NCBI RefSeq assembly: GCF_002850605.1
Contig: NZ_NXGB01000002.1
Span: 1-64,000, forward strand
DNA length: 64,000 bases
Reading direction: 5' to 3'
From: Pasteurella oralis
GTDB taxonomy: Bacteria; Pseudomonadota; Gammaproteobacteria; Enterobacterales; Pasteurellaceae
A program made the position numbers and the translations under genes. Under the pieces are notes generated by a model. That model was not told the DNA's origin, made no database searches, and saw only the letters and a program-made list of their open reading frames with translations. This document shows positions 18,484 through 30,683 of the stretch, in pieces (positions within the stretch are counted from its first letter, which is position 1; each line of letters starts with the position of its first letter).

Positions 18484-19968
18484 ATGAGTAAAGAACTTTT
18501 ATTGGCTGCTGAAGCCGTGTCAAATGAAAAATTATTACCACGTGAGAAAATTTTTGAAGCATTAGAAAGCGCATTAGCCCTTTCAACCAAGAAAAAATAT
18601 GAACAAGAAATTGATGTTCGTGTCGTGATCAATCCTAAAACGGGTGAATTTGATACTTTTCGTCGTTGGTTAGTGGTAGAAGAAGTCGCCAATCCAACGA
18701 AAGAAATTACGTTAGAAGCTGCACAGTTTGAAGATCCAACAATCCAGTTAGGTGATTACATTGAAGATCAAATTGAATCTGTGGCATTTGATCGTATTAC
18801 CATGCAAACTGCTCGCCAAGTGATTAGTACTAAGATTCGTGAAGCGGAACGTAATAAAATTGTTGAGCAGTTCCGTTCACAGGAAGGCGAAATTGTGACT
18901 GGAACTGTAAAGAAAGTGAACCGTGACAATATTGTGTTGGATTTAGGTCAACAAGCTGAAGCTGTAATTTTACGTGAAGACATGCTACCACGTGAAAACT
19001 TCCGCCCAGGTGACCGTGTCCGTGGTGTGCTTTATAAAGTAAGCCCAGAAAGTAAAGGGGCACAATTATTTGTGACTCGTGCCAAACCTGAAATGTTGAT
19101 TGAATTATTTCGCATTGAAGTACCAGAAATTGGTGAGGAATTAATTGAAATTAAAAATGCCGCACGTGATCCTGGTTCTCGCGCTAAGATTGCAGTGAAG
19201 AGTAATGACAAACGTATTGATCCAGTCGGTGCTTGTGTTGGTATGCGTGGTGCACGCGTACAAGCAATTACGAATGAATTAGGGGGGGAGCGTGTAGATA
19301 TCGTGCTTTGGGATGATAATCCTGCACAATTTGTGATTAACGCAATGGCACCAGCTGATGTCAGTTCAATTGTTGTTGATGAAGATTCACACTCAATGGA
19401 TATTGCCGTTGAATCAGCAAATCTTGCTCAAGCAATTGGGCGTAATGGTCAAAATGTCCGTTTAGCTACTCAATTAACTGGCTGGACGTTAAACGTGATG
19501 ACAACAGATGAATTAGATGAGAAGCATCAAGCAGAAGATAATAAAGTATTGAAACTGTTCATGAATGCCTTAGAAATTGATGAAGAATTTGCACATATTT
19601 TGATTGAAGAAGGCTTCTCAACTTTAGAAGAATTAGCTTACATTTCCGTAAGTGAGTTAACCGCGATTGATGGTTTAGAAGATGAAGATCTCGTAGAAGA
19701 GTTACAAACGCGTGCAAAAGATGCAATTACTGCTGCTGCATTAGCGGAAGAAGAAGCATTGAAGCAAGCTCATATTGAAGAGCGTCTACTTAACTTAGAA
19801 GGGATGAGTCGTCATATCGCATTAAAATTAGCAGAGAAAAATATTACTACTCTAGAAGAACTTGCAGAACAAGGTGTTGATGATTTAGCTGATATTGAAG
19901 ATTTAACAGCGGAACAGGCAGCAGATTTCATTATGGCTGCACGTAATATCTGTTGGTTCAGTGAGTAA
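18484..19968 (+). CDS. nusA: transcription termination/antitermination factor NusA
   Basis: RNA polymerase-binding factor controlling pausing, termination and antitermination. The 494-residue protein has the N-terminal polymerase-binding domain (1-130), an S1 domain (about 137-200, [16 protein letters not shown]), two KH domains (with [15 protein letters not shown] and [14 protein letters not shown]), and two acidic C-terminal AR repeats (about 360-490). Full E. coli-type length, so the lambda-N/NusG-interacting repeats are retained. Its stop overlaps the extended infB frame, and the two are translationally close. Confidence 0.97.
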   Translation: MSKELLLAAEAVSNEKLLPREKIFEALESALALSTKKKYEQEIDVRVVINPKTGEFDTFRRWLVVEEVANPTKEITLEAAQFEDPTIQLGDYIEDQIESVAFDRITMQTARQVISTKIREAERNKIVEQFRSQEGEIVTGTVKKVNRDNIVLDLGQQAEAVILREDMLPRENFRPGDRVRGVLYKVSPESKGAQLFVTRAKPEMLIELFRIEVPEIGEELIEIKNAARDPGSRAKIAVKSNDKRIDPVGACVGMRGARVQAITNELGGERVDIVLWDDNPAQFVINAMAPADVSSIVVDEDSHSMDIAVESANLAQAIGRNGQNVRLATQLTGWTLNVMTTDELDEKHQAEDNKVLKLFMNALEIDEEFAHILIEEGFSTLEELAYISVSELTAIDGLEDEDLVEELQTRAKDAITAAALAEEEALKQAHIEERLLNLEGMSRHIALKLAEKNITTLEELAEQGVDDLADIEDLTAEQAADFIMAARNICWFSE

Positions 19969-19984
19969 TGGGAGGAGTGAAGAT

Positions 19985-22480
19985 ATGACAGAAGATGTTA
20001 AAAAAGCTGATGGGACAGCCCCAAAGAAATTGAGCTTACAGCGCAGAACGAAAACCACGGTGAGTACTACCGCAGGTGGTAAGGCAAAAGAAGTGCAGGT
20101 TGAAGTTCGTAAAAAACGCACTGTGCCAACAGATGCAGCGAAAAAAGCAGAAGAAGCTAAGTTAAAGGCGATTCAAGAGGCAGAAAGACTTGCAGCAGAA
20201 AAAGCGAAGAAAGAAGCTGAAGAAAAAGCGCGTTTAGAGGCTGAAAAAGCGAAACAAGTTAAAGCTGAAGAAACTAAAAAAGCCCAGCAAACTATAACTA
20301 AACCTGTTGATACGGAAAAAGAAAAGCGTCGCGCTGAAGAAGCAGAATTACGTCGTAAGGCAGATGAATTAGCGCGTCAAAAAGCAGAAGAACAGGCACG
20401 TAAAGCAGCAGAAGAAGCAAAACGTTATGCTGAGTTAAGTGACGATGAGTTTGAATCAACGAGTTCGGAAGATTATGCGGATTATAACTTAACGTCTAGT
20501 TATGCACGTGAAGCGGAAGACGAAGAGGAACGTCGCAAAGAAAGCCGTAATCGCGGTGGTAAAAACAAAGTTGCAAAAGCGAAAAAAGGCGGTCGTGAAG
20601 AAGAAAACTCAAAAACTGAACGTGAGTCAAATCGTCGTAATCAAAAAGAGGGTAAAGGCGGTAAAGGTAAAAATGCGAAAAAAGGTAGTGCATTACAACA
20701 AGCATTTACTAAGCCAGCTCAAGCTGTTAACCGCGATGTTGTGATTGGTGAAACTATCACTGTTGCAGAACTTGCGAATAAAATGGCTGTAAAAGCAACA
20801 GAAGTCATTAAAACAATGATGAAAATGGGGGCGATGGCAACGATTAACCAAGTGATTGACCAAGAAACTGCACAACTTGTTGCAGAGGAAATGGGACATA
20901 AGGTTATTATTCGTAAGGAAAATGAACTTGAAGAATCAGTAATGAGTGATCGTGATTTGGATGCAGAATTAGTTACTCGTGCACCAGTGGTCACTATTAT
21001 GGGGCACGTTGACCATGGTAAAACCTCGTTACTTGATTATATTCGTAAAGCCAAAGTGGCTTCAGGTGAAGCGGGCGGTATTACACAGCATATCGGCGCA
21101 TACCATGTAGAAACTGACGGTAAAATGATTACCTTCTTAGATACACCGGGACACGCTGCATTTACTTCTATGCGTGCACGTGGTGCAAAGGCAACGGATA
21201 TTGTAGTCCTTGTTGTTGCAGCAGATGATGGTGTGATGCCACAAACTATCGAAGCAATTCAACATGCAAAAGCAGCTGGCGTACCAATTGTTGTTGCGGT
21301 GAATAAGATTGATAAGCCAGAAGCTAATCCAGATCGTGTTGAAACAGAATTATTACAACATGAGGTTGTGGCAGAGAAATTTGGTGGTGATACACAATTT
21401 GTTTATGTCTCAGCGAAAAAAGGGACAGGTGTTGATGAGCTACTTGAAGCGATCTTATTACAATCAGAAGTACTTGAATTAACAGCCGTGAAAGAAGGAA
21501 TGGCAACAGGCGTTGTGATCGAATCTTATCTTGATAAAGGTCGTGGTCCAGTAGCTACTATTCTTGTTCAATCAGGCACTTTACATCGTGGTGATATTGT
21601 ACTTTGTGGCTTCGAATATGGTCGTGTTCGTGCGATGCGTAATGAAAACGGTAAAGAAGTTGCTAGTGCAGGTCCATCAATTCCAGTGGAAGTGTTAGGG
21701 CTTTCAGGGGTACCTGCGGCGGGTGATGAAGCAACAGTGGTTCGTGATGAGAAAAAAGCACGTGAAGTGGCATTATATCGTCAAGGCAAATTCCGTGAAG
21801 TAAAATTAGCGCGTCAGCAAAAAGCGAAATTGGAAAACATGTTTACCAATATGGCAGAAGGCGATGTAGCAGAATTGAATGTGATTGTGAAAGCTGACGT
21901 ACAGGGTTCGGTGGAGGCTATTGTTCAATCCTTACACGAGCTTTCAACTGACGAAGTAAAAGTGAAAGTTGTTGGTTCTGGTGTTGGTGGTATTACAGAA
22001 ACAGATGCGACTTTAGCCGCAGCCTCAAACGCAATCGTTGTTGGTTTCAACGTACGTGCCGATGCTTCAGCGCGTCGTATTATTGAATCGGAAAGCATTG
22101 ATTTACGTTATTACTCAATTATTTATGAGCTATTGAATGAAATCAAAGCAGCAATGAGCGGTATGTTACAACCTGAATTTAAACAAGAAATCATTGGTCT
22201 TGCGGAAGTACGTGATGTGTTCCGTCATCCAAAATTTGGTGCAATCGCAGGTTGTATGGTCACTGAAGGTATTGTGAAACGCAACAATCCAATCCGTGTA
22301 TTACGTGATAATGTAGTGATCTTTGAAGGTGAACTTGAATCACTACGCCGCTTTAAAGATGACGTGGCAGAAGTACGTAACGGAATGGAATGTGGTATTG
22401 GCGTGAAAAACTACAATGACGTGAAAGTCGGCGATCAAATCGAAGTCTTTGAAGTTGTTGAGATCAAACGTACGATCTAA
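19985..22480 (+). CDS. infB: translation initiation factor IF-2
   Basis: GTPase that brings initiator tRNA to the 30S subunit. 831 residues from the ATG at 19985, which follows a GGGAGGAG ribosome site 16 bases after the nusA stop. The N-terminal region (about 40-160) is a long Lys/Glu/Ala-rich helical segment, then a basic Arg/Lys segment. The G domain starts near residue 339 (GHVDHGKTS), with DTPGHAAF and NKIDKP. Domains II-IV follow, ending [12 protein letters not shown]. The sequence bias of the N-terminal part creates several spurious overlapping frames. Confidence 0.97.
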   Translation: MTEDVKKADGTAPKKLSLQRRTKTTVSTTAGGKAKEVQVEVRKKRTVPTDAAKKAEEAKLKAIQEAERLAAEKAKKEAEEKARLEAEKAKQVKAEETKKAQQTITKPVDTEKEKRRAEEAELRRKADELARQKAEEQARKAAEEAKRYAELSDDEFESTSSEDYADYNLTSSYAREAEDEEERRKESRNRGGKNKVAKAKKGGREEENSKTERESNRRNQKEGKGGKGKNAKKGSALQQAFTKPAQAVNRDVVIGETITVAELANKMAVKATEVIKTMMKMGAMATINQVIDQETAQLVAEEMGHKVIIRKENELEESVMSDRDLDAELVTRAPVVTIMGHVDHGKTSLLDYIRKAKVASGEAGGITQHIGAYHVETDGKMITFLDTPGHAAFTSMRARGAKATDIVVLVVAADDGVMPQTIEAIQHAKAAGVPIVVAVNKIDKPEANPDRVETELLQHEVVAEKFGGDTQFVYVSAKKGTGVDELLEAILLQSEVLELTAVKEGMATGVVIESYLDKGRGPVATILVQSGTLHRGDIVLCGFEYGRVRAMRNENGKEVASAGPSIPVEVLGLSGVPAAGDEATVVRDEKKAREVALYRQGKFREVKLARQQKAKLENMFTNMAEGDVAELNVIVKADVQGSVEAIVQSLHELSTDEVKVKVVGSGVGGITETDATLAAASNAIVVGFNVRADASARRIIESESIDLRYYSIIYELLNEIKAAMSGMLQPEFKQEIIGLAEVRDVFRHPKFGAIAGCMVTEGIVKRNNPIRVLRDNVVIFEGELESLRRFKDDVAEVRNGMECGIGVKNYNDVKVGDQIEVFEVVEIKRTI

Positions 22481-22503
22481 CTTCTCACTGATAACTAAAG
22501 AAG

Positions 22504-22534
22504 AAGCGGAGAGCATGAAGCTGTCCGCTTTTTG
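22504..22534 (+). terminator. infB terminator
   Basis: AAGCGGA / TCCGCTT stem with an additional inner AGC/GCT pairing and a T-run. It closes the operon before the antisense lipoprotein gene, so rbfA needs its own promoter. Confidence 0.85.
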
Positions 22535-22612
22535 TTTATGCTAGTACGGTAATTGAGAGGATGGAGCCAAAACTTTTCTAAAAATCACCGCACTTTTTTA
22601 CCTAACTGATGA

Positions 22613-22647
22613 AAAAAGCAGGTGTACTAAGTACTAACCTGCTTTTT
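22613..22647. terminator. bidirectional terminator (infB side / lipoprotein gene)
   Basis: Perfect 11-bp stem AAAAAGCAGGT / ACCTGCTTTTT with A- and T-runs on each side, just before the convergent lipoprotein stop codon at 22652. Confidence 0.85.
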
Positions 22648-22651
22648 CGCT

Positions 22652-23422
22652 TTATTGACAAATGAGTCCATCGTTTTGACCAATACAAGCCGCTTTTATG
22701 CCTATATAAGCTGGAACGGCTAAAATACCAACAGCTACATCAGCTACTGCAGCAAATGGCGTGAGCAATATTGTGCTTACATTTGCTCCTTTTTCGGCTG
22801 GTAAATGTTCAATGTTAGTATATATTTCTATGGTTTCAGAGAATGGATAGTGATTTTTCGCTACGTAATGAGCCCCTGCTTTGGGTAAATAACGATGACC
22901 AACCAGATCAATTTTACGATACCAAATTTTCTTTTCTCGATTTAATTTTTCTAAATCAATTTTGTATTTATATTGTTTCGTCATGTTATAGAATGCCGTT
23001 TTATAGGAAAGGTTTTTAAAGCCTAGATCAGCAGCAGTTTTCAGATGTTTTTTACTCAGCTTACTGGTATCTAATGCTAAATAAAGTTCGGTAGTGATTT
23101 CGTCAGGCTTTTCTTTTGTACTATTTACTATGCCCATTTGTGAGTAAATATGCTGTCTGAAAGGTAGCTTCACTATTTTGGCGATCAACTGGTGATCTTT
23201 CGACTTATGTTCTTCTAAAAGATAATGATATTTTTCACCAAATACCGCAATTTTTTTATTTGGTGTTAAACCAAAAAAGTAAATATTATCTTTTTCTACA
23301 TCAATGTGTACTGTCTCAGATTTCTCATCACTGTCATATAATGCTTCCGTGAAGCCTCCTTTACACCCAGCCAACAACAAACCAGATAATAAAAGTAGAA
23401 AATAATTTTTGAAAAAATGCAT
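22652..23422 (-). CDS. unknown lipoprotein, paralogue of the 47.9 kb lipoprotein
   Basis: 256-residue predicted lipoprotein; signal peptide [20 protein letters not shown] with lipobox LAGC, Lys at +2. Soluble body with a hydrophobic stretch near the C-terminus ([20 protein letters not shown]) that may be membrane-associated. Aligned by eye, segments [30 protein letters not shown] and the C-terminal hydrophobic stretch match DTIRAFGRTKDKQQIVMIGD, VRELGFRKTS and TPVALATDIILLPVLLITLP in the lipoprotein at 47928-48611. It sits antisense between infB and rbfA, which are adjacent in many relatives. A GGAGG ribosome site precedes the start. Function unknown. Confidence 0.8.
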   Translation of the reverse strand: MHFFKNYFLLLLSGLLLAGCKGGFTEALYDSDEKSETVHIDVEKDNIYFFGLTPNKKIAVFGEKYHYLLEEHKSKDHQLIAKIVKLPFRQHIYSQMGIVNSTKEKPDEITTELYLALDTSKLSKKHLKTAADLGFKNLSYKTAFYNMTKQYKYKIDLEKLNREKKIWYRKIDLVGHRYLPKAGAHYVAKNHYPFSETIEIYTNIEHLPAEKGANVSTILLTPFAAVADVAVGILAVPAYIGIKAACIGQNDGLICQ

Positions 23423-23611
23423 AACACCTCCTAATTGATCAAATCACTAACACCATAAACATTTTAAAGAAAATAAACAATCCTTATATGAAGAGATAAA
23501 AAGTTGATAAAAAAATCGAATAAAGTTGCCTTGAACAGTCAGTTATATGTATTAAAAATACATGATTTGTGCCAAAATACAGCCCTTAAAGAAAAAGAAT
23601 AAGGAAAAGAA

Positions 23612-24013
23612 ATGGCAAGAGAATTTAAGCGTAGTGATCGGGTTGCACAAGAAATTCAAAAAGAAATTGCAATTATTTTACAACGTGAGGTGAAAGATCC
23701 TCGTATTGGTATGGTAACTGTTTCTGATGTTGAAGTATCAAGTGACCTTGCATATGCGAAAGTGTTTGTGACATTTTTATTTGATCATGATGAGTCGGCA
23801 ATTGAATCAGGTATGAAAGTGCTAGAAAAAGCCTCGCCTTATATTCGTAGCTTGCTTGGTAAAGCTATGCGCTTACGTATTGTGCCTGAAATTCGTTTTA
23901 TTTATGACCGCTCTTTAATTGAAGGTATGCGTATGTCAAATTTAGTGACAAATGTAGTGCGCCAAGATCAAGAACGTCATATTGATGATGATGTAATATC
24001 AGAGGAAAAATAA
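23612..24013 (+). CDS. rbfA: 30S ribosome-binding factor A
   Basis: Cold-shock-associated factor that binds the immature 30S subunit near helix 1 of 16S rRNA. 133 residues with the KH-like core: [35 protein letters not shown] and [18 protein letters not shown]. An AAGGAAAAG ribosome site precedes the ATG. The TAA stop overlaps the truB start (TAATG), so the two are translationally coupled. The gap to infB is 1.1 kb, filled by an antisense lipoprotein gene. Confidence 0.95.
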   Translation: MAREFKRSDRVAQEIQKEIAIILQREVKDPRIGMVTVSDVEVSSDLAYAKVFVTFLFDHDESAIESGMKVLEKASPYIRSLLGKAMRLRIVPEIRFIYDRSLIEGMRMSNLVTNVVRQDQERHIDDDVISEEK

Positions 24014-24933
24014 TGTCGAGACCTCGTAAACGTGGGCGTGATATTGATGGTGTATTTTTGCTTGATAAGCCGCAAGGAATGAGCTCAAATGACATTATGC
24101 AAAAAGTGAAGCGTCTATTCCAAGCGAATAAAGCTGGACATACAGGAGCATTAGATCCATTGGCAACAGGTATGTTGCCAATTTGTTTGGGGGAGGCAAC
24201 AAAGTTTTCTCAATTTTTACTTGATGCAGATAAACGCTATCAAGTAACTGCAAAGTTAGGTGAGCGTACAGATACTTCTGATGCGGAAGGACAAGTAGTT
24301 CAAACGCGTTCTGTGAATGTCACAGAGCAAGATATTCTTGCAGCTTTACCACATTTTCGAGGCAATTTAATGCAAGTACCCACAATGTTTTCTGCATTAA
24401 AGTATCAAGGAAAACCGCTATATGAATATGCACGAGCGGGGATTACCGTTGAACGAGATGCGCGTCCAATTACTATCTTCGCATTGACTTTTATTGAGTA
24501 TCATGCACCTTATTTAACTTTAGAAGTGCATTGCTCTAAAGGGACTTACATTCGTACTTTAGTCGATGATCTAGGCGAGTATTTGGGTTGTGGTGCGCAC
24601 GTTACGGTATTACGTCGTACTGCTGTTGCTGATTATCCTATTGCGGCGATGGTGGATTGGGCGACTTTACAAGAATTAGCTGAAAAGCAAGATCTTGCGT
24701 TACTTGACCAATATTTATTACCAGTAGATAGTGCTGTTTCAAAACTAGTTGCATTAGCGCTGAATAAAGAACAAACTCAATCAATTCGTTTCGGGCAACG
24801 AGTAAAATTTGATAATGTAGAGCAAATTTACGGACAAGTGCGCTTATTGTCAGAGCAAAAGCAATTCTTAGGTGTTGCTGTTGTAGATGAAAATAATGTA
24901 ATTCATCCCCAGCGGTTAATTAGTCAAAGTTAA
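24013..24933 (+). CDS. truB: tRNA pseudouridine-55 synthase
   Basis: Converts U55 of the T loop of tRNAs to pseudouridine. 306 residues; the catalytic aspartate lies in [17 protein letters not shown] (about residues 39-55), with the conserved [14 protein letters not shown] opening and [17 protein letters not shown]. The C-terminal RNA-binding domain is present. Overlaps rbfA by one base. Confidence 0.96.
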   Translation: MSRPRKRGRDIDGVFLLDKPQGMSSNDIMQKVKRLFQANKAGHTGALDPLATGMLPICLGEATKFSQFLLDADKRYQVTAKLGERTDTSDAEGQVVQTRSVNVTEQDILAALPHFRGNLMQVPTMFSALKYQGKPLYEYARAGITVERDARPITIFALTFIEYHAPYLTLEVHCSKGTYIRTLVDDLGEYLGCGAHVTVLRRTAVADYPIAAMVDWATLQELAEKQDLALLDQYLLPVDSAVSKLVALALNKEQTQSIRFGQRVKFDNVEQIYGQVRLLSEQKQFLGVAVVDENNVIHPQRLISQS

Positions 24934-25033
24934 ATCTCAGCTTTAAAATTTAAAAGCATTACACAGTAAGCAGATTCTGCTTTTCTTCTTGATAGGATTT
25001 AATAGTGCACTCATTTCTTTCATCTCACAAAAT

Positions 25034-25062
25034 AATAAAGACAGCGAAAGGCTGTCTTTATT
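25034..25062. terminator. bidirectional terminator between truB and tyrS
   Basis: Perfect 12-bp stem AATAAAGACAGC / GCTGTCTTTATT with a 5-base loop, between convergent genes; an uptake signal follows at 25080-25090. Confidence 0.85.
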
Positions 25063-25114
25063 GGTTTTAACGGATTTGAAAAGTGCGGTCACTTTTCTGA
25101 AAGTTTCGTAGACG

Positions 25115-26302
25115 CTATTTAACCGTAACTCGTGCAAATTTGCGTTTACCCACCTGATATACTGCGCTACTTGATGTGATCACTAATTTTGCATCTTCTA
25201 CTTTTTCACCATCAATTTTAACGCCACCTTGTTGAACCATACGATTTGCTTCTGAGGTTGAGGCAACTAAGCCTGCTTCTTTCAATAAATTCGCTAGACC
25301 AATTTCACCTTCGAAAGTAAACTCTGGCATTTTGTCTGGCATTACACCTTTTTGGAAACGGTTAATAAATTCTTGCTCTGCGGCTTGCGCGTCAGCTTCT
25401 GAATGGAAACGAGCAATGATTTCTTTAGCAAGTAACACTTTGACATCACGAGGATTACGACCATTTTTGACTTCTGTTTTTAATTGTACAATTTCAGTTA
25501 GTGGGCGGAAAGAGAGTAAGTCGTACCAATCCCACATTAAATCATCCGAAATTGACATCACTTTACCAAACATTTCGTTTGGTGCTTCTGTGACACCGAT
25601 ATAGTTACCAAGTGATTTAGACATTTTTTTCTCACCATCTAAACCCACTAATAATGGTAGAGTGATTGCCACTTGAGGTTTTTGACCTGCAGATTTTTGT
25701 AGCTCGCGTCCTACAAGTAAATTGAATTTCTGATCTGTTCCACCTAATTCCACATCAGCTTCTAAGGCGACAGAGTCATAACCTTGTAGTAATGGATAAA
25801 TGAATTCATGAATTGCGATAGGTTGATTATGACTAAAACGTTTTTTGAAATCATCACGTTCTAGCATGCGAGCGACGGTATAATTAGAAGCTAAACGGAT
25901 CATGCCTTCTGTGCCAAGTTCACCTAACCAACTCGAATTAAATACGATACGCGTTTTTTGAGGATCAAGAATTTTATAAATTTGTTGCTTGTAGGTTTCT
26001 GCGTTACGTAACACATCTTCACGGCTTAATGGTGGGCGAGTACTATTTTTACCTGAAGGATCGCCAACCATGCCAGTAAAATCACCGATTAAGAAGATAA
26101 CTTCATGCCCAAATTGCTGGAATTGACGTAATTTGTTTAGTACTACAGTGTGACCAAGATGAATATCTGGTGCTGTTGGATCTGCACCTAACTTGATGCG
26201 CAAAGGGCGATTCTCTTTTAATTTTTCAATTAAATCTGTTTCTGAAAGAATTTCATCTACACCGCGTTTCAGTTCTGCGAGAGCTGTATTGATATCCGTC
26301 AT
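25115..26302 (-). CDS. tyrS: tyrosyl-tRNA synthetase
   Basis: Class Ic aminoacyl-tRNA synthetase, 395 residues. The HIGH-equivalent [32 protein letters not shown] and the KMSKS motif ([13 protein letters not shown]) are visible, and an S4 RNA-binding domain ends the protein ([14 protein letters not shown]). The sequence resembles the TyrZ-like subtype found in Pasteurellaceae rather than E. coli TyrS. Likely monocistronic. Confidence 0.95.
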   Translation of the reverse strand: MTDINTALAELKRGVDEILSETDLIEKLKENRPLRIKLGADPTAPDIHLGHTVVLNKLRQFQQFGHEVIFLIGDFTGMVGDPSGKNSTRPPLSREDVLRNAETYKQQIYKILDPQKTRIVFNSSWLGELGTEGMIRLASNYTVARMLERDDFKKRFSHNQPIAIHEFIYPLLQGYDSVALEADVELGGTDQKFNLLVGRELQKSAGQKPQVAITLPLLVGLDGEKKMSKSLGNYIGVTEAPNEMFGKVMSISDDLMWDWYDLLSFRPLTEIVQLKTEVKNGRNPRDVKVLLAKEIIARFHSEADAQAAEQEFINRFQKGVMPDKMPEFTFEGEIGLANLLKEAGLVASTSEANRMVQQGGVKIDGEKVEDAKLVITSSSAVYQVGKRKFARVTVK

Positions 26303-26411
26303 TGCTGTATCCTGTTTTATTTGAGCTAAAACACTACATTATAGTGATTATTCAACAAATGAAAAGCGATTTACTTTGAAAAGTGCGGTCTGTTTTTTGA
26401 AATTTGAAGAT

Positions 26412-26445
26412 AAAAAAAACGCCTCTTTGTGGGGGAGGAGGCGTT
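26412..26445 (-). terminator. sfsA terminator
   Basis: Stem AACGCCTC / GAGGCGTT preceded by eight A on the plus strand, which is a T-run on the minus strand. It lies about 100 bases after the sfsA stop. Confidence 0.75.
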
Positions 26446-26550
26446 CAAATGTTGGAGTGATTATCTATTGTTGTTTGAATGGTGTAAATGATAATTGTTA
26501 TCAAAAATAAAGTCAATAGATTTTAATGAAAATTATTCTCAAATTTGAAA

Positions 26551-27276
26551 TTATTTTTTGTCGCCAATGTAACTCACTGAATTTATAAGAGAAAGTGTTA
26601 TTGGTTGTGCTTTTGCAAAACTAAATTCCCCCGCATAAGCATAGACTTCAACACCTTCATGAATAGCTTCATGTAATAATTTGTCATATTCAGGATCGAT
26701 ATGTTCTGCCACTTTAAAGCAATCAAAGCCATTATGCAGCCCGGCAAAAAAGACAACAGCACGGTGTCCTTGTTTTTTCATTGCCATTAATTCACGTAGA
26801 TGTTTTTGCCCACGAGTTGTCACGGCATCAGGAAACATACCTATTGTATTTTTTACTAATGTGACTGATTTCACTTCAACATAACAATCAGGCAAATTGT
26901 CACCTTTTAATAAAAAATCAATGCGACTATTTTCTTCACCATATTTCACTTCAGACAAAATTTGGTTATACATAGCTAATTCTTTAATTTGTTTATTTTG
27001 TAATGCTTCAAAGGTAAGTTGATTAGAGCGATGTGTATTAATGCATACCATTTTACCATTTTTAAGCTGAGTAATTTCCCATGAATGTGGATATTTGCGG
27101 GTTTGGCTATCAGAATGAGAGTACCACACAATATCACCAGCTTCACCGCAACCAGTCATCGCCCCAGTATTTGCACAATGGATCGTGAGTATCTCGCCAT
27201 TATCCAGTTGTACATCGGCAAGAAAACGTTTGTAACGACGAATGAGTATTGCTGATTGGAGTGGAGGGAGTTGCAT
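26551..27276 (-). CDS. sfsA: sugar fermentation stimulation protein homologue
   Basis: 241-residue SfsA-family protein. Conserved family segments are present: LLKRYKRFL-like opening, [17 protein letters not shown]-like block ([17 protein letters not shown]), [21 protein letters not shown] and [16 protein letters not shown]. The D-E-K arrangement (RIDF, VEVKSV) resembles nuclease folds, and the E. coli protein binds DNA nonspecifically. It was first noted as raising maltose gene expression. True activity is not established. Reads away from pntA. Confidence 0.92.
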   Translation of the reverse strand: MQLPPLQSAILIRRYKRFLADVQLDNGEILTIHCANTGAMTGCGEAGDIVWYSHSDSQTRKYPHSWEITQLKNGKMVCINTHRSNQLTFEALQNKQIKELAMYNQILSEVKYGEENSRIDFLLKGDNLPDCYVEVKSVTLVKNTIGMFPDAVTTRGQKHLRELMAMKKQGHRAVVFFAGLHNGFDCFKVAEHIDPEYDKLLHEAIHEGVEVYAYAGEFSFAKAQPITLSLINSVSYIGDKK

Positions 27277-27659
27277 AGAAATCCTTGTATGTTAATTGAA
27301 AAATGTGTTGTTATATTGCGGAATTTTATACTTTCTGGCAAGCAAAAATGGGTTTAAAACGAAGAAGGCTTTTATCATCAGCAAATAAACGTACGCTGGG
27401 TTTTATAAACGTTTTGTGAATAAATTAAGTATTTTAAAATTGCCGTATAAATGAGTAAATTGTCAGTAAATAATTTTAGAAAATTTCTATTTTTATGAGG
27501 GATTAAATAAATAACTTTAAATCATATATGAAATTGATAAAAACTTTTGTAACTTTAAAACAATAAATGGTACATTGAAGCAGTTTTGACTTTTTGTCAT
27601 CTTTTAGGGGAGTAACGTGTTTACTCGAACTTATCATCAATCAATTTGAAGGAAACATT
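27277..27659. other. sfsA-pntA divergent intergenic region
   Basis: 383 bases, very AT-rich. It must hold both promoters. A 6-bp hairpin GAGTAA-CGTGT-TTACTC lies at 27609-27625 in the likely pntA leader, followed by the ribosome site GAAGGAAAC. No open reading frame or known riboswitch is seen. Confidence 0.5.
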
Positions 27660-29189
27660 ATGTTAATTGGTGTACCTAGAGAACTGCTTGATAATGAAAG
27701 TCGTGTGGCGGCAACGCCGAAAACTGTGCAGCAAATTTTAAAGCTCGGCTTTGAAGTGATTGTTGAGCATAATGCCGGTTTTAAAGCGAGTTTTGAAGAT
27801 CAAGCATTTGCAGAAGCTGGCGCAAAAATTGGTTCAGTAGAAGAAGTTTGGCAGTCAGATATTGTTTTTAAAGTGAATGCGCCAACGGATGCAGAAATTG
27901 CGTTACTTAAAGAAGGTGCGACATTAGTCAGCTTTATTTGGCCTGCGCAAAATCCAGAACTGATGGAAAAATTGTCTGCCAAGAAAATTAATGTATTAGC
28001 AATGGATGCGGTGCCACGTATTTCTCGCGCACAATCTTTAGATGCATTAAGTTCAATGGCAAATATTGCAGGTTATCGTGCTGTGGTGGAAGCTGCGCAT
28101 GAATTTGGTAGTTTCTTTACTGGTCAGATTACAGCGGCAGGTAAAGTACCCCCTGCAAAAGTACTTGTGATTGGTGCAGGTGTAGCGGGCTTAGCGGCTA
28201 TCGGTGCAGCAAATAGTTTAGGTGCAATTGTGCGTGCGTTTGACTCTCGTCCTGAAGTGAAAGAGCAAGTGGAAAGTATGGGCGCCAGTTTCCTTGAAAT
28301 TGATTTCCAAGAAGAAGGTGGTAGCGGTGATGGCTATGCGAAAGTCATGTCAGAAGAATTTAATCGTCGTGCTCTGGCGCTTTATGCAGAACAAGCCAAA
28401 GAAGTTGATATTATTATTACTACGGCATTAATTCCAGGTAAGCCAGCTCCTCGTTTGATTACCAAAGAAATGGTAGCATCCATGAAGCCGGGATCAGTGA
28501 TTGTGGATTTAGCAGCTGCTACAGGTGGTAACTGTGAGCTGTCGAAAGCGGGGGAAGTGGTGGTGACAGAGAACCAAGTGAAAATCATTGGTTACACGGA
28601 TTTACCAAGTCGCTTACCAACGCAGTCTTCTCAGCTTTATGGGACAAACTTAGTTAATTTATTGAAGTTATTGTGCAAAGAAAAAGATGGCAACATTGAT
28701 ATTGATTTTGAAGATGTTGTGTTACGCGGTGTCACAGTTATTCGTGATGGTGAAGTGACTTGGCCTGCACCGCCAATTCAAGTTTCTGCACAAGCACAAC
28801 AAATGAAAGCGACACCTGTTGAGAAAAAAGAAGTGAAGCCTGCTGATCCTCGTATCAAATATGGTGCAATGGCTGTGGCAGCATTCTTGTTTATGGCATT
28901 AGCTTCAGTTGCACCAGCTGCATTTTTATCGCACTTCACTGTATTTGTACTTGCTTGTGTTGTTGGCTACTATGTTGTATGGAATGTTAGCCATGCGCTA
29001 CATACACCATTAATGGCAGTCACTAATGCAATTTCAGGCATTATTATTGTAGGAGCATTATTGCAGATTGCACAGGGCAATTTCTTTATTAGCATTTTGG
29101 CATTTATCGCGATTTTAGTAGCAAGTATCAATATTTTCGGTGGCTTTAAAGTCACACAACGTATGCTTGCGATGTTTAGAAAAGATTAA
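27660..29189 (+). CDS. pntA: NAD(P) transhydrogenase, alpha subunit
   Basis: Proton-translocating transhydrogenase subunit: couples hydride transfer from NADH to NADP+ with inward proton flow. 509 residues from the ATG at 27660. The NAD-binding domain I has the [20 protein letters not shown] fold signature and [17 protein letters not shown]; the RQD-type loop and [18 protein letters not shown] are present, and four membrane helices lie in the last 110 residues. The frame is open upstream but MLIGVPREL is the family start, with GAAGGAAAC before it. Operon with pntB. Confidence 0.96.
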   Translation: MLIGVPRELLDNESRVAATPKTVQQILKLGFEVIVEHNAGFKASFEDQAFAEAGAKIGSVEEVWQSDIVFKVNAPTDAEIALLKEGATLVSFIWPAQNPELMEKLSAKKINVLAMDAVPRISRAQSLDALSSMANIAGYRAVVEAAHEFGSFFTGQITAAGKVPPAKVLVIGAGVAGLAAIGAANSLGAIVRAFDSRPEVKEQVESMGASFLEIDFQEEGGSGDGYAKVMSEEFNRRALALYAEQAKEVDIIITTALIPGKPAPRLITKEMVASMKPGSVIVDLAAATGGNCELSKAGEVVVTENQVKIIGYTDLPSRLPTQSSQLYGTNLVNLLKLLCKEKDGNIDIDFEDVVLRGVTVIRDGEVTWPAPPIQVSAQAQQMKATPVEKKEVKPADPRIKYGAMAVAAFLFMALASVAPAAFLSHFTVFVLACVVGYYVVWNVSHALHTPLMAVTNAISGIIIVGALLQIAQGNFFISILAFIAILVASINIFGGFKVTQRMLAMFRKD

Positions 29190-29199
29190 GGAGTAAGCA

Positions 29200-30624
29200 A
29201 TGTCTGAAGGTTTAGTACAAGCTGCTTATATCGTTGCAGCATTACTTTTCATTATGAGCTTAGCAGGTCTTTCTAAACATGAAACTGCAAAAGCAGGTTG
29301 TTGGTATGGTATTGTCGGTATGGCAATTGCTTTAGTCGCAACAATTTTTGGTCCAGAATCAAAAGGGACTATCTGGATTTTAATCGCGATGGTAATTGGT
29401 GCCGTGATTGGTATTAAGCGAGCGCTAAAAGTAGAAATGACTGAAATGCCAGAGCTTGTCGCAATTTTACACAGCTTTGTCGGCTTAGCCGCAGTGTTAG
29501 TTGGTTTTAACAGTTATGGCTTACACTATGAAGCAGCAATGCCAGCAAATTTAGATGCTGCAGCACAAGCGGCATTTTTAGCAGAGCAAAAAGTGTTAAG
29601 TAATATCCATAATGTAGAAGTATTTCTTGGGATTTTTATTGGCGCTGTCACTTTTACAGGTTCTGTGGTCGCATTTGGTAAATTACGTGGCATTATTGAT
29701 TCTAAAGCATTGGCTTTACCACATCGCCATAAATTAAATTTAGCTGCGTTAGTTATTTCAGCATTATTGATGGCATCATTCTTAAATAGCCCAGAAAATA
29801 TTTTCCCTGTGTTATTGATGACCGCAATTGCGCTTGCTTTTGGTTGGCATTTAGTTGCTTCAATAGGTGGGGCAGATATGCCAGTCGTGGTGTCTATGCT
29901 TAACTCCTATTCAGGCTGGGCAGCAGCAGCGGCAGGTTTTATGTTAAGTAATGATTTATTAATTGTAACTGGCGCCTTAGTTGGGTCATCTGGTGCGATT
30001 TTGTCTTACATCATGTGTAAAGCCATGAACCGTTCTTTCATTAGTGTAATTGCGGGTGGTTTTGGTAACGATCCTGTGGTAAGTAGTGATGAAGAACAAG
30101 GTGAACACCGTGAAACTACCGCAGAAGAAGTGGCTGAATTACTCAAAAACTCAAGTTCTGTGATTATTACACCGGGATATGGTATGGCAGTTGCACAAGC
30201 ACAGTATCCTGTGGCAGAAATTACGCAAAAACTGCGTGAGCGTGGTGTGAATGTGCGGTTTGGTATTCATCCTGTAGCAGGTCGCTTACCGGGTCATATG
30301 AATGTGTTACTTGCAGAAGCGAAAGTCCCTTACGATATTGTGTTAGAAATGGATGAAATCAATGACGATTTTGCTGATACTGATACCGTATTAGTGATCG
30401 GTGCAAATGATACTGTAAATCCTGCTGCGATGGATGATCCAAACAGCCCAATCGCAGGTATGCCGGTACTTGAAGTATGGAAAGCACAAAATGTGATTGT
30501 ATTTAAACGCTCAATGAATACGGGTTATGCTGGTGTACAAAATCCATTGTTCTTTAAAGACAATACACAAATGTTGTTTGGTGATGCGAAAGATCGCGTA
30601 GACGATATTTTGAAAGCATTATAA
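29200..30624 (+). CDS. pntB: NAD(P) transhydrogenase, beta subunit
   Basis: Membrane subunit with the NADP-binding domain III. 474 residues: about nine membrane helices, then the soluble NADP domain from about residue 290, with [19 protein letters not shown] (GxGxxV motif), [20 protein letters not shown] and [14 protein letters not shown]. Follows pntA after 10 bases with AAGGAG ribosome site, forming a functional pair. An inverted uptake-signal pair terminates the operon. Confidence 0.96.
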   Translation: MSEGLVQAAYIVAALLFIMSLAGLSKHETAKAGCWYGIVGMAIALVATIFGPESKGTIWILIAMVIGAVIGIKRALKVEMTEMPELVAILHSFVGLAAVLVGFNSYGLHYEAAMPANLDAAAQAAFLAEQKVLSNIHNVEVFLGIFIGAVTFTGSVVAFGKLRGIIDSKALALPHRHKLNLAALVISALLMASFLNSPENIFPVLLMTAIALAFGWHLVASIGGADMPVVVSMLNSYSGWAAAAAGFMLSNDLLIVTGALVGSSGAILSYIMCKAMNRSFISVIAGGFGNDPVVSSDEEQGEHRETTAEEVAELLKNSSSVIITPGYGMAVAQAQYPVAEITQKLRERGVNVRFGIHPVAGRLPGHMNVLLAEAKVPYDIVLEMDEINDDFADTDTVLVIGANDTVNPAAMDDPNSPIAGMPVLEVWKAQNVIVFKRSMNTGYAGVQNPLFFKDNTQMLFGDAKDRVDDILKAL

Positions 30625-30641
30625 AAATTTGCTGAAAATTG

Positions 30642-30668
30642 ACCGCACTTTTGAAGTGCGGTTTTTTT
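30642..30668 (+). terminator. inverted uptake-signal pair terminator after pntB
   Basis: ACCGCACTT and AAGTGCGGT with a 3-base loop (TTG) and a run of seven T. Strong rho-independent form. Confidence 0.88.
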
Positions 30669-30683
30669 ATCTATGAGAAAGTT

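Noticed and set aside
20496-20994. Several overlapping frames inside infB, including Lys-rich and Cys/His-rich translations
   Set aside because: They arise from the Lys/Glu/Arg-rich codons of the IF-2 N-terminal region and have no ribosome site.
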